A stretch of 64,000 nt of DNA from an uncultured Pseudomonadales bacterium (GCA_943787425.1 CALSMJ010000001.1:62001-126000); one strand, 5' to 3'; positions 10,195 to 20,387 are shown, counted from the stretch's first letter. The notes: generated by a model not told the origin, from the letters alone. Numbers and translations: made by a program.

Positions 10195-11328
10195 TTAGCC
10201 TAGATTTAACTCAGATTTCAGGGCCGCTAATGGGATACGCAGATGGACCTCAAAGGAACCCGGCGCCGCCTCGAGCGTTAACATGCCGCCCAAATCTTGC
10301 GTCATGGTCTTGGCCGCTGCTACACCAATGCTTTGTTGCTGCGCCACCACGTCGTTTGAGCCGAAAAAGTCCGTAACCGCGGCCTGTACCGCGGGCTCGA
10401 TTGTCACACCGCGACAGCGAATGTTCACCACCAGTGCGCCATCTGCGGCTAGGCCAAAAACATCAACCCTTGAATGCGTTGCGTTCGACGCCAACTGCTC
10501 CGCGAGAAACTGCGCTATGGATAAAAGGATCTTACGAATGACTTGCGGCGCGACCTCGAGCTCATTTACCCCAGCACCAATATCCGTCAGCAACTCAGTA
10601 CCTGTTGGCACAACGACCTCTAAGGCTTTCACAAAATCTAAAATCAAACAATCTGCCGTTTCTAACTCAGAGGTCGTCACTTGGTTGACCCCAGTAAAGG
10701 ACTGCATCTTCTCTAGTAATTCTGTACAAGCTCCGATCGCGTTCACAATTTTCACAAGTTGACCACTCTTAGATGCATCGGCCTCTTCCAGCAGCGCGGT
10801 TGCATACCCTTCGGCGATACAAAGCTGATTATTAAAATTATGCGACATCGAGCCGATTAAAGATGACACCGCTTGATATTTTTCTTGCGCGATCAGCTGT
10901 GCTTGTGAAGTCTTTAAACGCTCCATCAGCGCCTCAACTTTCATTCGCTCGAGATACAAGTCAAGAAAAACCTGAACCTTCGCCCGCAGCCTTGCCGCTT
11001 CAAGCGGTTTATACATGACATCGACAGCGCCAATGCTGTAGGCCGATCTCGGAATCTCAGACGCCGTTGTGTCTGCGGTCAAAAAGATAATGGGCGTCAA
11101 TCCATTACGGGTTTCAGTCCGAATCGCCTCCGCCGCTTCGATTCCAGTCCGACCCGGCATGTGAACATCGAGCACAATCAATAAAAACTCATGCTCTGTG
11201 CATAACGTTTCCGCCTCGAAACCGTCATGGGCTTTTACGATATCAACATCAAAGGCCTTTAGCGCAAACGCCAACAGGATCAAATTCTCTTCGACATCAT
11301 CAACAATAAGGACTTTGGGTCGGTTCAT
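10195..11328 (-). CDS. Response regulator receiver fused to histidine-kinase-like core
   Basis: 377 residues. The receiver domain is intact: DDVEEN acidic pair at the start, phosphoacceptor Asp in IVLDVHMPGRTG (about 52), Thr in FLTAD, Lys in YKPL (about 104). A coiled linker and a dimerisation segment with SMSHNFNNQL (about 160) follow. The H-N-F-N-N form resembles NtrB-type H-boxes. The C-terminal ATPase-like domain lacks a clear N-box and G-boxes, so kinase activity is doubtful. ATG at 11328 is chosen over 11349 because AGGAAG sits just before it. It is the last gene of an operon with a sensor kinase and an outer-membrane protein, the probable partners. Confidence 0.78.
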   Translation of the reverse strand: MNRPKVLIVDDVEENLILLAFALKAFDVDIVKAHDGFEAETLCTEHEFLLIVLDVHMPGRTGIEAAEAIRTETRNGLTPIIFLTADTTASEIPRSAYSIGAVDVMYKPLEAARLRAKVQVFLDLYLERMKVEALMERLKTSQAQLIAQEKYQAVSSLIGSMSHNFNNQLCIAEGYATALLEEADASKSGQLVKIVNAIGACTELLEKMQSFTGVNQVTTSELETADCLILDFVKALEVVVPTGTELLTDIGAGVNELEVAPQVIRKILLSIAQFLAEQLASNATHSRVDVFGLAADGALVVNIRCRGVTIEPAVQAAVTDFFGSNDVVAQQQSIGVAAAKTMTQDLGGMLTLEAAPGSFEVHLRIPLAALKSELNLG

Positions 11329-11390
11329 ACAACTTCCTGATTCACGCACTGCGGACGCCCGGTATGGATCCGCTTTATCGAATCATAATA

Positions 11391-12419
11391 TCAGAGTCGC
11401 ACTCTAATTTGAGCCCTGAGCATCTCACGGTTTGGCTTACCAAAATTGCTGTTGTCCTTTGAGTAATCGACATCCACTTGGAGGTGATTGGTCGGCTCAA
11501 ACCGGATCCCGAACGAGTGGGTTTCTTGATTGCGTTTCTGATTACCCAGCTCAAACACGAAGCGCTGCACGTAAGCTGTCCATTCGCTGTAGCCGTAGGT
11601 CCATTCCGCCTCCAACAAACTCCGACGAGCATCAATCGAGCCATTGTGTCCCTTTGAGATCTGACCTTTAAAGGTCCAGCGCCGAACATCAACGCGGGCG
11701 TCGATCCCAACCCGATCCCGCGAACTGGTTACACCATTGCCTTGCCAAAGCTCCCCTTCAACAACCGTCAATCCTAGGTTGTACCAATGATTCATAGCCG
11801 TTGAGAATCGTGCGGTCAGCAAATAAGGGTCACCATCGTTGCGCCATTCGTTACCGCTGCCGCGAGTGAGCGTCACATCGTATTTCATTTTTCCCGTCGC
11901 GCCGTCGAGCATCAGTCCCCAATCTGTTTTATGGCCACCATCCACAGCGTTATTAAACTGTTGGAGCGTTTGATTGGTTTCATATTCGCGCTCAAGCCCA
12001 TAGGGTAATTCAACATGGCCAATGGCCATCTGCATCGATCGATTAAACATGGGCGGTAGGCGGTAGTACAGGTTGCGAAATTGTAAAGCAACATCGTTCG
12101 GGTCATCAAACAACCCTGGGTGTGGACTCAGGTGAACCGCGCGGATCAAATAGGGTTGAAGCAATAAAGTACCAACATCTCGCCCCGCTACCGAAAACGT
12201 TCTAAAAAAATCGACGCCAAAAAAGTGCAACATCGAGCTTTTATCATTCACCTGATTCAAGTTGATGCGCGTACTGAAATCAAATGCAAGGCGCGTTTCT
12301 TCATCAACCAGATCGGCCTGCGCACTCATTGCAAGGCTCGACAGCGCCAAAACACATCCCGCGCGCTTAACTCGAGTCAGAAAGGTTTGAATGCTAAGAC
12401 TCCTGTGAAAGTTTTCCAT
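11391..12419 (-). CDS. Outer-membrane beta-barrel (porin-like) protein
   Basis: 342 residues with an N-terminal signal peptide (hydrophobic stretch ending AMSAQA, about 19-36). It is followed by alternating polar/hydrophobic strands rich in aromatic residues, as in outer-membrane barrels. The last residues (LRAQIRVRL) form an amphipathic strand but lack the usual terminal Phe. ATG at 12419 has GAGGAG upstream. It overlaps the end of the kinase gene by 26 nt, so translation is probably coupled. The pore or ligand is not identifiable. Its position between a sensor kinase and a response regulator suggests that its level or cargo is linked to that pathway. Confidence 0.65.
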   Translation of the reverse strand: MENFHRSLSIQTFLTRVKRAGCVLALSSLAMSAQADLVDEETRLAFDFSTRINLNQVNDKSSMLHFFGVDFFRTFSVAGRDVGTLLLQPYLIRAVHLSPHPGLFDDPNDVALQFRNLYYRLPPMFNRSMQMAIGHVELPYGLEREYETNQTLQQFNNAVDGGHKTDWGLMLDGATGKMKYDVTLTRGSGNEWRNDGDPYLLTARFSTAMNHWYNLGLTVVEGELWQGNGVTSSRDRVGIDARVDVRRWTFKGQISKGHNGSIDARRSLLEAEWTYGYSEWTAYVQRFVFELGNQKRNQETHSFGIRFEPTNHLQVDVDYSKDNSNFGKPNREMLRAQIRVRL

Positions 12420-14934
12420 CGAGATTCTCCTCATAGGTTATTTGGGTCGTCGGCAGGACATCCTGAGCGACTTGGGGAATAGATAATGGCCAAAGCCAAG
12501 AACGCCAAAACTTTGCGTCGTTTGTTTGATCAGCCGCATCGCTTGCTGCTAGCAACCGCACCAATCGCGGGCTTTTTATTGAGCCGGCTGCTGCGAGCGT
12601 ATTTGCCCTCAGCAACGGCGGAGCGAGCTCATCGGTCGTTAAAACAAAAGCCGTACAATTTGATTCGATGTCGAGTTGCGCGCTCAGCCAATCAATCGAA
12701 TCGTAACTCTGCAACGGCAACTCAAGCCGGTGAAAAAAAGACTGGATATTGCTGACATTCAGAATTTCTTGATCGATGTAAAAAACCCACCGATCGGCAA
12801 CCGCCGCCGCGCTCAATCGTTCCACCCAATCAAGGTACTCAAGCAATGGCGGTAGCAGGACACAATCCAAGGAAAGCTCGAACCGGCTGCCCCCGTCAGA
12901 CAAAGCCTGGTGCGAAATTAAGCCACCCAGAAGCCGAGCATATCGCTGTGCGGTTGCAAGCCCCAAACCGAGCCCACCTTGGGCAACCTCACCCCCCTGA
13001 ACAAATGGCTCAAACAAGGCATCTTTTGAATCATGTGGAATACCCGGTCCCTGATCTGTTACGACCAAATGAAAACAATGGCGATCCGAAGCCAACGGAC
13101 GCGATTCGATCGTACAGACGACGGGGTGACCTCGCCCGTATCGCAGTGCATTGTCAATCAACACCTGCGCGATTTTTCGAACAGCACTGGGGTCTGTCTC
13201 AACCTCAACATTACTCAGACCCGGTGTCTCAACTCTAAAATCGCAGCCTGCTTGCGTCGCTTGGGCGCTAAAGCCAGACTCAATTTCGCGGGCAAAGTTA
13301 TCGATAGAAAGCCGACTCCAATTGATTTCGGCTTTTCCTGAGTCGAGCATTGCGTAGTCGAACATTGCCGAAATAACCTGCAGCAATCGATCACTGCCTT
13401 TTATGATCGATTCAACGGCCGCCGTTTGCTCAGAATCAAGCGTCGTCTCCGACAACATCTGAGCCATCCCAGAAAGGGTATTAAAGGGCGTCCGAATCTC
13501 ATGCGACAGGGTGGTTAAGAAACTCGACTGCGCCCGTTGAGCGGTTTGGGCAATTTCGGTCTGCAAGCTTAAGGCGCGCGTTCGACTGAGCACCCGCGCC
13601 TCGAGCTCTTGATCAATCAGAGCCTTTTCGTAAACCAACGCGATGATGTCGGAAATTTGCTGAAGCGCTCGCAAGTTTTCAATCGAGCGGGCTGGAATCC
13701 GTAAACCACTGATTTGTAGAAATCCAAGCGGCGCGCCATTTGCAGAAACGCAGACTAGGACATCTGAAATAGCGACCGTGCGAACAAACTCGGCGGCTTC
13801 GCCTTTTGATAATTCGGACATACTCAAAGGCTGCGCCCCCCTGCTGAAGCAGCATCTGAGTTCGTCGGTAAACGGCAACGAATTGGGTTCGACTGTGTTC
13901 CCATCACCGCGGCGTTGCAAGCGCTGAGCGTCTGTCTGGGATTCCTGAACTTGCGCACCGTCTGAAGGCACTTGACACCAGATTACGTCGTCACACTCTA
14001 ATATTGATCGTGTTGTTTCGACCACAACCGGCGGGATCTGCATCGCATTGACATTTTTCATCAACTGCAATGAAAGGCTGCTCACCAATCGCTGGATCTG
14101 CATTCGATACGCGAGCCTGCGATCAAAGGCTTCTAACGACGCAGACAACAATTGATACTCAGCAGGCCCTTCAAAGGAGACCTCAAGCGAACCTTGCTTT
14201 AGAACAGCTGCTTGGGCGTTCTCGCTCAAATGTCTTATCGGTCTAACGAACTGATTCAAATGCACTCGTAAGATGATGAGCAGATAAACCAAATAGATTG
14301 CGCCGGACAGCCATTGTTCACGGTCAAGTCTGGCTCGCGAACGATCATACTCCTCACGCGCGCTTGACTGTCGAACGTCACTCTGGGCCCGTAACGAAGC
14401 TATCGTATCAATTACGATTTCAAGCTCCGCATCGTAGGTCGCCAGGTACGCATTGACATGATTATTCAGCGAGTATTCGTCCAAGCTCGGTAAAGACTCA
14501 AGATCGGACCTAACACGGGCCATTGCCGCGCGCGCCTGTAAAATTTTGGGATTATCTATTTTAAGGTTTTCAAGCCGCTGACTCACGAGCGTATTTTGTC
14601 TGAGCGCGCCATCGACTAAATACACTTGGCCAGAGGTGTAGATCAGATCAGACGTTGTCATCGATTGTTGTATAAAAATCTCAAGTTCATCGACATCCCG
14701 CACCATATTATTGGCCTGCGCCAAGCTGCCCGACTGGGACTCGATCAGGTTCAAATTCCAAATGAAGTAGTAAATAATGCCCGCTGCAGGCAACATTAAC
14801 GAGGCCGTGAAGACCAAGATATGTGTCAAAACAGATAACTGTTTCAGCATGCTCAACAAGACGCCTCGTGACGGCTTAACCGGCACCACAGCTGCCGTGA
14901 TGGCAAGTGCCAAGACAGGCTGAGCAATCGACAA
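12394..14934 (-). CDS. Membrane sensor histidine kinase with GAF-like region and degenerate C-terminal domain
   Basis: Up to 846 residues. One membrane helix near 33-58, a helical sensor region (60-205), a second helix (about 208-226), a HAMP-like linker, a GAF-like region (about 280-440) and a coiled segment. Then comes HisKA with the phosphoacceptor His478 in LTTLSHEIRTPFN, and HATPase with N-box IDNALRYG (about 590), DQGPGIP and GGLGLGLA. The final ~180 residues resemble a receiver-sized domain without a visible phosphoacceptor Asp. The first possible start is TTG at 14934. An ATG at 14850, just before the first membrane helix, is an equally good candidate. It signals from periplasm or membrane to the downstream response regulator, by inference from operon order. 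Confidence 0.85.
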   Translation of the reverse strand: MSIAQPVLALAITAAVVPVKPSRGVLLSMLKQLSVLTHILVFTASLMLPAAGIIYYFIWNLNLIESQSGSLAQANNMVRDVDELEIFIQQSMTTSDLIYTSGQVYLVDGALRQNTLVSQRLENLKIDNPKILQARAAMARVRSDLESLPSLDEYSLNNHVNAYLATYDAELEIVIDTIASLRAQSDVRQSSAREEYDRSRARLDREQWLSGAIYLVYLLIILRVHLNQFVRPIRHLSENAQAAVLKQGSLEVSFEGPAEYQLLSASLEAFDRRLAYRMQIQRLVSSLSLQLMKNVNAMQIPPVVVETTRSILECDDVIWCQVPSDGAQVQESQTDAQRLQRRGDGNTVEPNSLPFTDELRCCFSRGAQPLSMSELSKGEAAEFVRTVAISDVLVCVSANGAPLGFLQISGLRIPARSIENLRALQQISDIIALVYEKALIDQELEARVLSRTRALSLQTEIAQTAQRAQSSFLTTLSHEIRTPFNTLSGMAQMLSETTLDSEQTAAVESIIKGSDRLLQVISAMFDYAMLDSGKAEINWSRLSIDNFAREIESGFSAQATQAGCDFRVETPGLSNVEVETDPSAVRKIAQVLIDNALRYGRGHPVVCTIESRPLASDRHCFHLVVTDQGPGIPHDSKDALFEPFVQGGEVAQGGLGLGLATAQRYARLLGGLISHQALSDGGSRFELSLDCVLLPPLLEYLDWVERLSAAAVADRWVFYIDQEILNVSNIQSFFHRLELPLQSYDSIDWLSAQLDIESNCTAFVLTTDELAPPLLRANTLAAAGSIKSPRLVRLLAASDAADQTNDAKFWRSWLWPLSIPQVAQDVLPTTQITYEENLDGKLSQES

Positions 14935-14937
14935 CGT

Positions 14938-15510
14938 TTAATCATTTGATTGCCAAAAGGCATCCGTCAAAACCAGTGTTTTCACAGCTGACAGCACCAT
15001 GGTTTTGTACAAATTTTGATTCGAGACGGCTTGGGGAGAGACGATCTCGCCCGCCTCATTAAAAAACTGGGACAGACCTGTCGTCGACAAGCCCTTGAAG
15101 TAATCCCGAAAAGCTGGCTCTTCGGCCTCGGAGCAGTACCCGCCGCGACAACGCTGGAAGGTGTAATCAACTATTTCACCTTTAGCATTCAAAGCCCAAG
15201 CGATCTCAACTAAGCCCCAATCACCCGGCTCACTGCGCACGTGCACGAGGCCCAGCAAATCTTGCGCGTCACGGATGTAAAACAACGTATGTTTGCCGAT
15301 CTCTTTGGCGTGCAAAAACACCGGGAGGCCGCGATCTTGTAGTTGCGCATTCGCAGCGGCAGCCTTAATGTCTCTGACTTCCGATTCATAAGCGACATAG
15401 TCTGGATAGAGCGTTTTAATTTGTTGGACAGGGTCCCGTAGTGCGCAGAAAGCGACACCATAAGCGTTTGTTGACACCACGACACTGACAATGAGTAACA
15501 ACCATTTCAT
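14938..15510 (-). CDS. Secreted protein of unknown function, first gene of the kinase operon
   Basis: 190 residues beginning with a clear signal peptide (MKWLLLIVSVVVS, cleavage likely after NAYG). The mature part has several Cys, including CRGGYC around residue 127, and a beta-strand-rich middle, with no motif I recognise confidently. An FMN-binding-like fold is possible but not demonstrated. ATG at 15510 is chosen because GGAGG lies upstream. The stop is 3 bases before the kinase TTG, so the two are probably co-translated. A periplasmic ligand-sensing or redox role for the kinase is a plausible inference. Confidence 0.6.
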   Translation of the reverse strand: MKWLLLIVSVVVSTNAYGVAFCALRDPVQQIKTLYPDYVAYESEVRDIKAAAANAQLQDRGLPVFLHAKEIGKHTLFYIRDAQDLLGLVHVRSEPGDWGLVEIAWALNAKGEIVDYTFQRCRGGYCSEAEEPAFRDYFKGLSTTGLSQFFNEAGEIVSPQAVSNQNLYKTMVLSAVKTLVLTDAFWQSND

Positions 15511-15976
15511 ATACCGACCTCCTAAACCTGGGTTAAATCTGCGCATTCAAACCGCGTTTGTGCTCGATCACGCGGCGACAAACCGCACGTCCGCCTTCTT
15601 ACACCGTATAGGTTATGCCCTAACAGCCGAATTAACATCGGACTAAAGTACTAGATCAAATACCCGTCAATCACCCGCCAGCGCGTCCAATCCGGACCGT
15701 CCACACCTGCTGCGTGCGGGCCTTTTGAATCATAGGCCCGTCGAGCGGTGGTTGGTGCGCCGCAACAAACCCGAGAAACACGACCGATTCCTAGCGCATT
15801 GGCACGCCGATTGGCGCCGCTTTCAGGATAAGTTTCACCGACAGGGCTAACAGACTCAGCGGTTGACGCCGCCGAAGGATCGATGCTTCACTCAAAAACA
15901 ATCAGCGCGCCTGACTGTGGCGCAGTAAAGGATCTATCGAGGCCAGACAGCGTCAAACCGGCAGAAGGAGGGCAAG
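15511..15976. other. Divergent intergenic region between kinase operon and TPR gene
   Basis: 466 bases separating divergent genes. It should contain promoters for both, but no clear sigma-70 boxes, operator repeat or riboswitch could be assembled by eye. The GGAGG site at about 15967 belongs to the TPR gene start. Confidence 0.4.
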
Positions 15977-17692
15977 ATGCGAACAACCCGTCAACGAAAA
16001 ACCGCTTGTTTGTCTTGCCGTCCTGTTTGCCAAAGCGCGCGGTGGCTGCTCGCGCTGCTGATCTTCTCAGCTGCCAGCCTCGCAACGGCTGACAGCGCTT
16101 TAAAACAACTGCCACTCATCGAAGGCAGTGGCACCTACAGCCGCCCGATTTCAACCACCAACAGCGAAACCCAAGCCTATTTTGACCAAGGTTTACGATT
16201 TGCCTGGGGATTTTATTTTCCCGAGGCAATAGCCTCCTACCAGACTGCCAGCCAACTGGACCCGACCCATCCGATGCCTTTCTGGGGGCTCGCGCATGCG
16301 ATGGGGCCAAACCCGAACAGCCGTTATGCCCGTATGCCGGATGACCCAAAAGGCGAAGGTGCAAAAGCCATCGCGGCCGCCTTTGCTCACATCGGCCGCG
16401 CAACACCAAAGGAAGCCCAGCTTATAATGGCCCTTCACCAACTCTATGACCAAAGCCAGAGACCCAAGGCGCAGGATCGCGATACGGCCTACTTAGCGGC
16501 GATGCGCGACCTAAACCGGCAATATCCAATGACCCGGATATTGCCGCACTGTATGCGGGCGCCTATATGTCAATCGGACGCTGGGATTACTGGGACAGCG
16601 ACGGTAACCCCAAGTCCGAAACAGCCGAAGTTGCGGCGGCGCTAGAACGCGTCATCGCGGCAGGGGTACACCACCCGGGGGTGTTCCACCTTCACATACA
16701 CCTTATTGAAGCCTCCAACGAGCCTGAGCGCGCGTTGATTTCCGCCAACGCACTCGAAGCGACGATGCCCATTGCCGGCCATGTCGTTCATATGCCCGCC
16801 CATATTTTTGTTCGAACCGGCGACTTTCAGCGCGCGATTACCAACAATCAGCGCGCGCTGGCCGTGGATCAAACCCTGAAAGCAATCTGGGGTGATCATC
16901 CCCTTCCCAATCTTGGCACCTACCCGCTTGTCCCATCGTATTCACGCCCCCCACGCGATCGATTTCATCCGCTATGCGGCGACCGTTCAAGGCAACTATC
17001 AAACGGCCATTGAGGCCGCCGAGCAAACCCTCGCACTGCTGCCTAAGCGCGCGGCGCGCAATCCGAGACACCAAAAACAAATCGCAGCACCCTGGTTGGT
17101 ACACAAAATTTTTGGTCAATGGCCTCGCGGGTTCTGGAAATCAAACGCCCTGCTGAGGGTTCGCCCTACTCTGAGCGGCATGTGGGCCTACACACAGGGC
17201 AGCGCGCGCATCGCTCAGAGGGCTTTCAGCCAAGCACGGGAACACCTGGCGCAGCTTGAAGCCTTCGTTGAACTCAGCCGCCGAGACACCGGCCAGGCTG
17301 GAGCGACCCCCAATGCGCGCATCTTAGAATTGGCCGCTTTGAGTCTTCGCGGCGAACTGCTTGAGGCAACGGGTGATCTTGACGGCGCCATTAAAGCCTT
17401 TGAGGCGGGCGTTGCGCTGGAGGATCAGAACAATTACACCGAGCCACCCGATTGGCCCCAGCCCCTTCGCCATTATCTTGGCGCCGCCTTGCTCAAAGCG
17501 AACCGGGCAGCAGATGCCGAGGCCGTCTATCGACGGGACCTACAATGGAATCACAATAATGGCTGGTCGCTCTTAGGATTACAGCAAGCGCTCTTGGCAC
17601 AAGGCAAGACTGAGGCGGCGAAAATTGTGGAAACAGCGTTTGATACCGCCTGGCAATACTCAAGCATTGCGCTTGAGCGCTCCCACCTTTAG
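15977..17692 (+). pseudogene. Exported TPR-repeat protein, broken by two frameshifts
   Basis: About 570 residues if repaired. An Arg-rich start and a hydrophobic signal (about 24-38) suggest export. Helical tetratricopeptide-like repeats follow, for example YFDQGLRFAWGFYFPEAIASY near 68-88 and a C-terminal repeat with EALEATGDLDGAI-type helices. Segments such as PMPFWGLAHAMGPN and VHMPAHIFVRTGDF are typical of a large family of uncharacterised bacterial TPR proteins. The frame changes near 16528 (a base missing between Pro and Asn-Asp codons) and near 16930. The start ATG has GGAGG. Conserved residues continue across both breaks, so sequencing indels or very recent loss are both possible. Confidence 0.7.
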
Positions 17693-17782
17693 ACGGCAGG
17701 TCGTTTTGATGAAAGCCCACCGTCGCGGATTGGGTGGTGCACGCGTTTTTCCCGGGTGCTGGCCGCCGTCGCTCTAAAGCGA

Positions 17783-18193
17783 TTAGATTTCACAGACTTC
17801 AAAAACAGGGACCTGCGAGGCGCTGCATTTGCAAGATATTGCTGCAGTTGTTCGCTGTCTTGCGCCCGCTGCGCAAGGCGCGCATCCGCGTCCACGCTTG
17901 AAAGCGGTTCAATGATTGCCTCAAAGATTCGCGCCTCGTACTCCACAACAATGCGCGGATGCGCGAGCACGTTAAGCGCCCAAATCGGTTGTTTAGCGCG
18001 ACCCAGCATTCGTTCCAAACAAAAAAATACGCGCGTCTTCAAGCACGGGGATTAAAGGCACATCAAACCGGTTACCCGAGCGTGCCCCCTTGGTTTGCAG
18101 CAGGATCAACGGTAACCCTTCAAATCCTGACACCTTGCCAGCATTCTGGCGAAACTCAGCGATGACCCTTGGGTTTAGCGTGCGCCAATCCAT
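17783..18193 (-). pseudogene. Deazaflavin-dependent nitroreductase-family protein, two frameshifts
   Basis: A small DDN/DUF385-like protein of about 136 residues, a family that binds F420 or flavin-type cofactors. The N-terminus contains the family phrase LILLQTKGARSGN (about 29-41) and the middle contains QPIWALNVLAHPRIVVEYEA. Removing one G from the run at 18002-18004 joins NAG to RAKQP. Adding one base near 17816 restores a terminal RQVPVFEV-type strand, followed by a stop at 17783-17785. With both repairs the protein has the expected length and ending. The first indel sits in a short homopolymer, which favours a sequencing error. Confidence 0.65.
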
Positions 18194-18575
18194 TTTTTAT
18201 CCCCTATGCGAAGCCCTCTTTTTAACAGATGTTAAGCACATGCGCCTAGCCCAGTTTTCAAAGCAGCCCGGCACCTAAACAAGCAGCTTGAGTCTGCGAA
18301 CGAATGGCGTGATCGTTGTCAGCGATCTAACCGCTCAGTTAGGTCAACGCCCTTACAGTAGGTCCCGGCCAACCGCTTAAGGCAAACGTCCTAAGCAGGT
18401 GGCACGAAAACCTGAGTAATCGCTGCGAATACCGACTTCGAAAACCGTTTTTTTATAGAACATTCTCTTTGTCCACGGGCCGGTTAAACGGTTTGCAATT
18501 GTCTCGTTGGGGGTTGATCGTCTTAGATTCTTATAACGTGATTACGTCAACCCTTTCTTTTACGAGGATCCAACA
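18194..18575. other. Intergenic, promoter region of the VOC gene
   Basis: 382 bases between divergent genes. A TATAAC hexamer lies at 18532-18537, upstream of the VOC gene, but no well-spaced -35 box is apparent. GAGG before 18576 is the ribosome-binding site. Nothing else recognised. Confidence 0.35.
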
Positions 18576-18932
18576 ATGCGACTCGGCTATATTAATATCT
18601 TTGTGTCCAACCTTGTGCAATCGGTCCAGTTTTACACCGAGGTGCTTGGCTTCGAACTTGGCGCCTTCGAGCCCGAATTCGGTTACGCCCCATTAAAAGG
18701 CGGCGCAGTGCCCCTGGCGCTGGCAGAAGATCTATCCGGTCAGTTCGTCGGGATTCATACGGGTGTTGGTCTGATCGTTGACGACCTTGACGCCGCATAC
18801 CAAACCCTCTCGGCCCGAGGCGTCCACTTTGACATGGTACCGACCCGCCAGCCTTGGGGCGGCGACTTAGCCTTGTTTCAAGACCCTGATGGCAACGTTT
18901 TTTATCTAGACAATGGGGCACATCCCGCCTGA
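18576..18932 (+). CDS. VOC/glyoxalase-fold family protein
   Basis: 118 residues made of two beta-alpha-beta-beta-beta modules. The first starts MRLGYINIFVSNLVQSVQFY with the typical FYTEVLGFE phrase; the second contains GVGLIVDDLDAAY and ends FQDPDGNVFYLDN, where Asp/Asn and Tyr are usual. Members include glyoxalases, bleomycin-resistance proteins and ring-cleavage dioxygenases. The single-domain form usually dimerises. The specific reaction cannot be told from sequence. ATG preceded by GAGG. The gene is intact although its neighbours are broken. Confidence 0.88.
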   Translation: MRLGYINIFVSNLVQSVQFYTEVLGFELGAFEPEFGYAPLKGGAVPLALAEDLSGQFVGIHTGVGLIVDDLDAAYQTLSARGVHFDMVPTRQPWGGDLALFQDPDGNVFYLDNGAHPA

Positions 18933-19251
18933 ACCCGATTCTTAGACGTTAGATCGCCCCTATGGCCATTGCGCTTGGCTTGATGCGCCACAATCAAAAC
19001 CCCTTCTTACGACGTCGTTTTTAGGCTGTCTTTCACCCTTAATCTAAGCCTTGCGTTGCGCAAACAGCCTTAACGAATAAGGCCGCCCGTTGCCCTCTTT
19101 GTGTTATGCCGTTAACGGTCATCGTCAGCGCCCCTTTCGGTCTTGATCCCGTACTCTGCACGCGCCAAGGCAATCGATCCCCAAAACAGTCGGTCGCGAT
19201 GCACCTTACAAAGCGGTTATGCTTAAGGTTCAAGATCAACTCGAGCGTTTT
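18933..19251. other. Intergenic, no gene seen
   Basis: 319 bases. Short frames on both strands look non-coding. No clear terminator follows the VOC gene. Confidence 0.35.
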
Positions 19252-19930
19252 ATGGACATTGACTTTTATTGGGATCCTGGCAGCACCAACACCTACTTCG
19301 CTTGGCACCTGCTGAAACCCATCGCGGACCTTCATGACGCGCGAATCAAACCGCACTGTTTCAATTTGGGATACGTTTTCCGGCAAAACCGGTATGCCTT
19401 AACCGATGAACCACTTGCCAAAATGCGGAACCGGAAACGGGATCTGATGCGCTGGGCCGCACGCTACGAGCGACCCTTTAGGATCCCGGATCAGTTCCCA
19501 ATCAAAACCAGCCGAATTCTACGGGCCGCCGTTGCCATGCGGGCTTGGAATCAGGAAGCGGCCTTTATCGATGCGGTCATGACCCAGTACTGGGAGCAAA
19601 ATGATCACAGCATCGCAGAGCGATGACGCTTTAGTGGCGCATTAGCCCAACAGTTTTCGATTCCAGAAGACCAATTTCGGACGGCCTTAACGGCGGATGA
19701 AACAGGCCAAATCGGTCATCAACGAAACCCAAGGCGGCTTGGATCGAGGCGTTTTCGGGGCGCCAACAGTTGTCATCGAGGAGGAGATTTATTGGGGCAA
19801 GGATCGGATGGCTTTCATTGCACGGCATTTGGAGACGGGGCAAGCCGAGCGGGCAGTATCCGATCTAAACTCTGGCGCAAGCCACGCTCTGGCGGTTGCG
19901 CGCAAGACCGTCGCGCACTTTGGCTTCTAA
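19252..19930 (+). pseudogene. DsbA-fold 2-hydroxychromene-2-carboxylate isomerase-like protein, frameshifted
   Basis: The first 124 residues begin DIDFYWDPGSTNTYFAWH, matching the N-terminal strand and helix of the HCCA-isomerase branch of DsbA/thioredoxin-fold proteins. These are GSH-dependent enzymes often found in aromatic catabolism. The C-terminal part (from about 19697) contains RGVFGAPTVV and WGKDRMAFI, the conserved cis-Pro strand and end of the family. Between 19621 and 19700 the frame changes about three times. Small repairs give a continuous helix (DDALVAHLAQQFSIPEDQF). The start is placed at the internal ATG 19252, where the family begins. Damage within 80 bases is dense, so genuine decay cannot be excluded. 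Confidence 0.6.
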
Positions 19931-20387
19931 ACCGAGATCGATGCGCTTAATTGGCTAGCGCGACGACGTGCCTTAAAACAACTGTTCGAGGCCTTCAGTA
20001 ACTTAAAGGCGGCTGTTGATGACGACTTCTGCGCCAAGTACATGCTTCGTCCGGTGACCGAACGCGTTTTCGCCCTACCACGCGTGCGAACCGCCTCGGC
20101 AGCCATGCCACGGCGCCGACATTCGGCAACCAGTCGCAACTGGGCCATTGGCGACGCAAGCCTCTGCGCGCTTATGCCTCAACGGCCGCGTCAGCGCGCT
20201 TTTCAGGCGCTCACCAACGTGCTGCAAAACCTGCGAAGCAACGCGCAGCGCGGTCCCGACGGCCGGGATCGTATCCGAGTTTTAAGCCTCGCGCGTCAGC
20301 GCCGACGGTTGCATCTGCCCTAGCTTGGGCGACTAGTTACTATCTTGCCACTCCGCGCGCGCAGAATCAGACACCCCGCCGAGCCTG
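19931..20387. other. Unassigned stretch upstream of the carboxylesterase
   Basis: 457 bases. A plus-strand frame runs from about 19940 to 20323 without stops and reads as Arg/Ala/Leu-rich helices (for example ALKQLFEAFSNLKAAVDDDF). I recognise no family and see no ribosome-binding site. It may be a remnant gene or chance open frame. The carboxylesterase signal peptide may also start here, but frames are unreliable locally. Confidence 0.25.

Noticed and set aside
15790..15900. Words reminiscent of a glycine riboswitch (GCCGCCGAAGGA, TTTCAGG)
   Set aside because: No ordered aptamer could be assembled, and the downstream gene is a TPR protein, not a glycine-metabolism gene.
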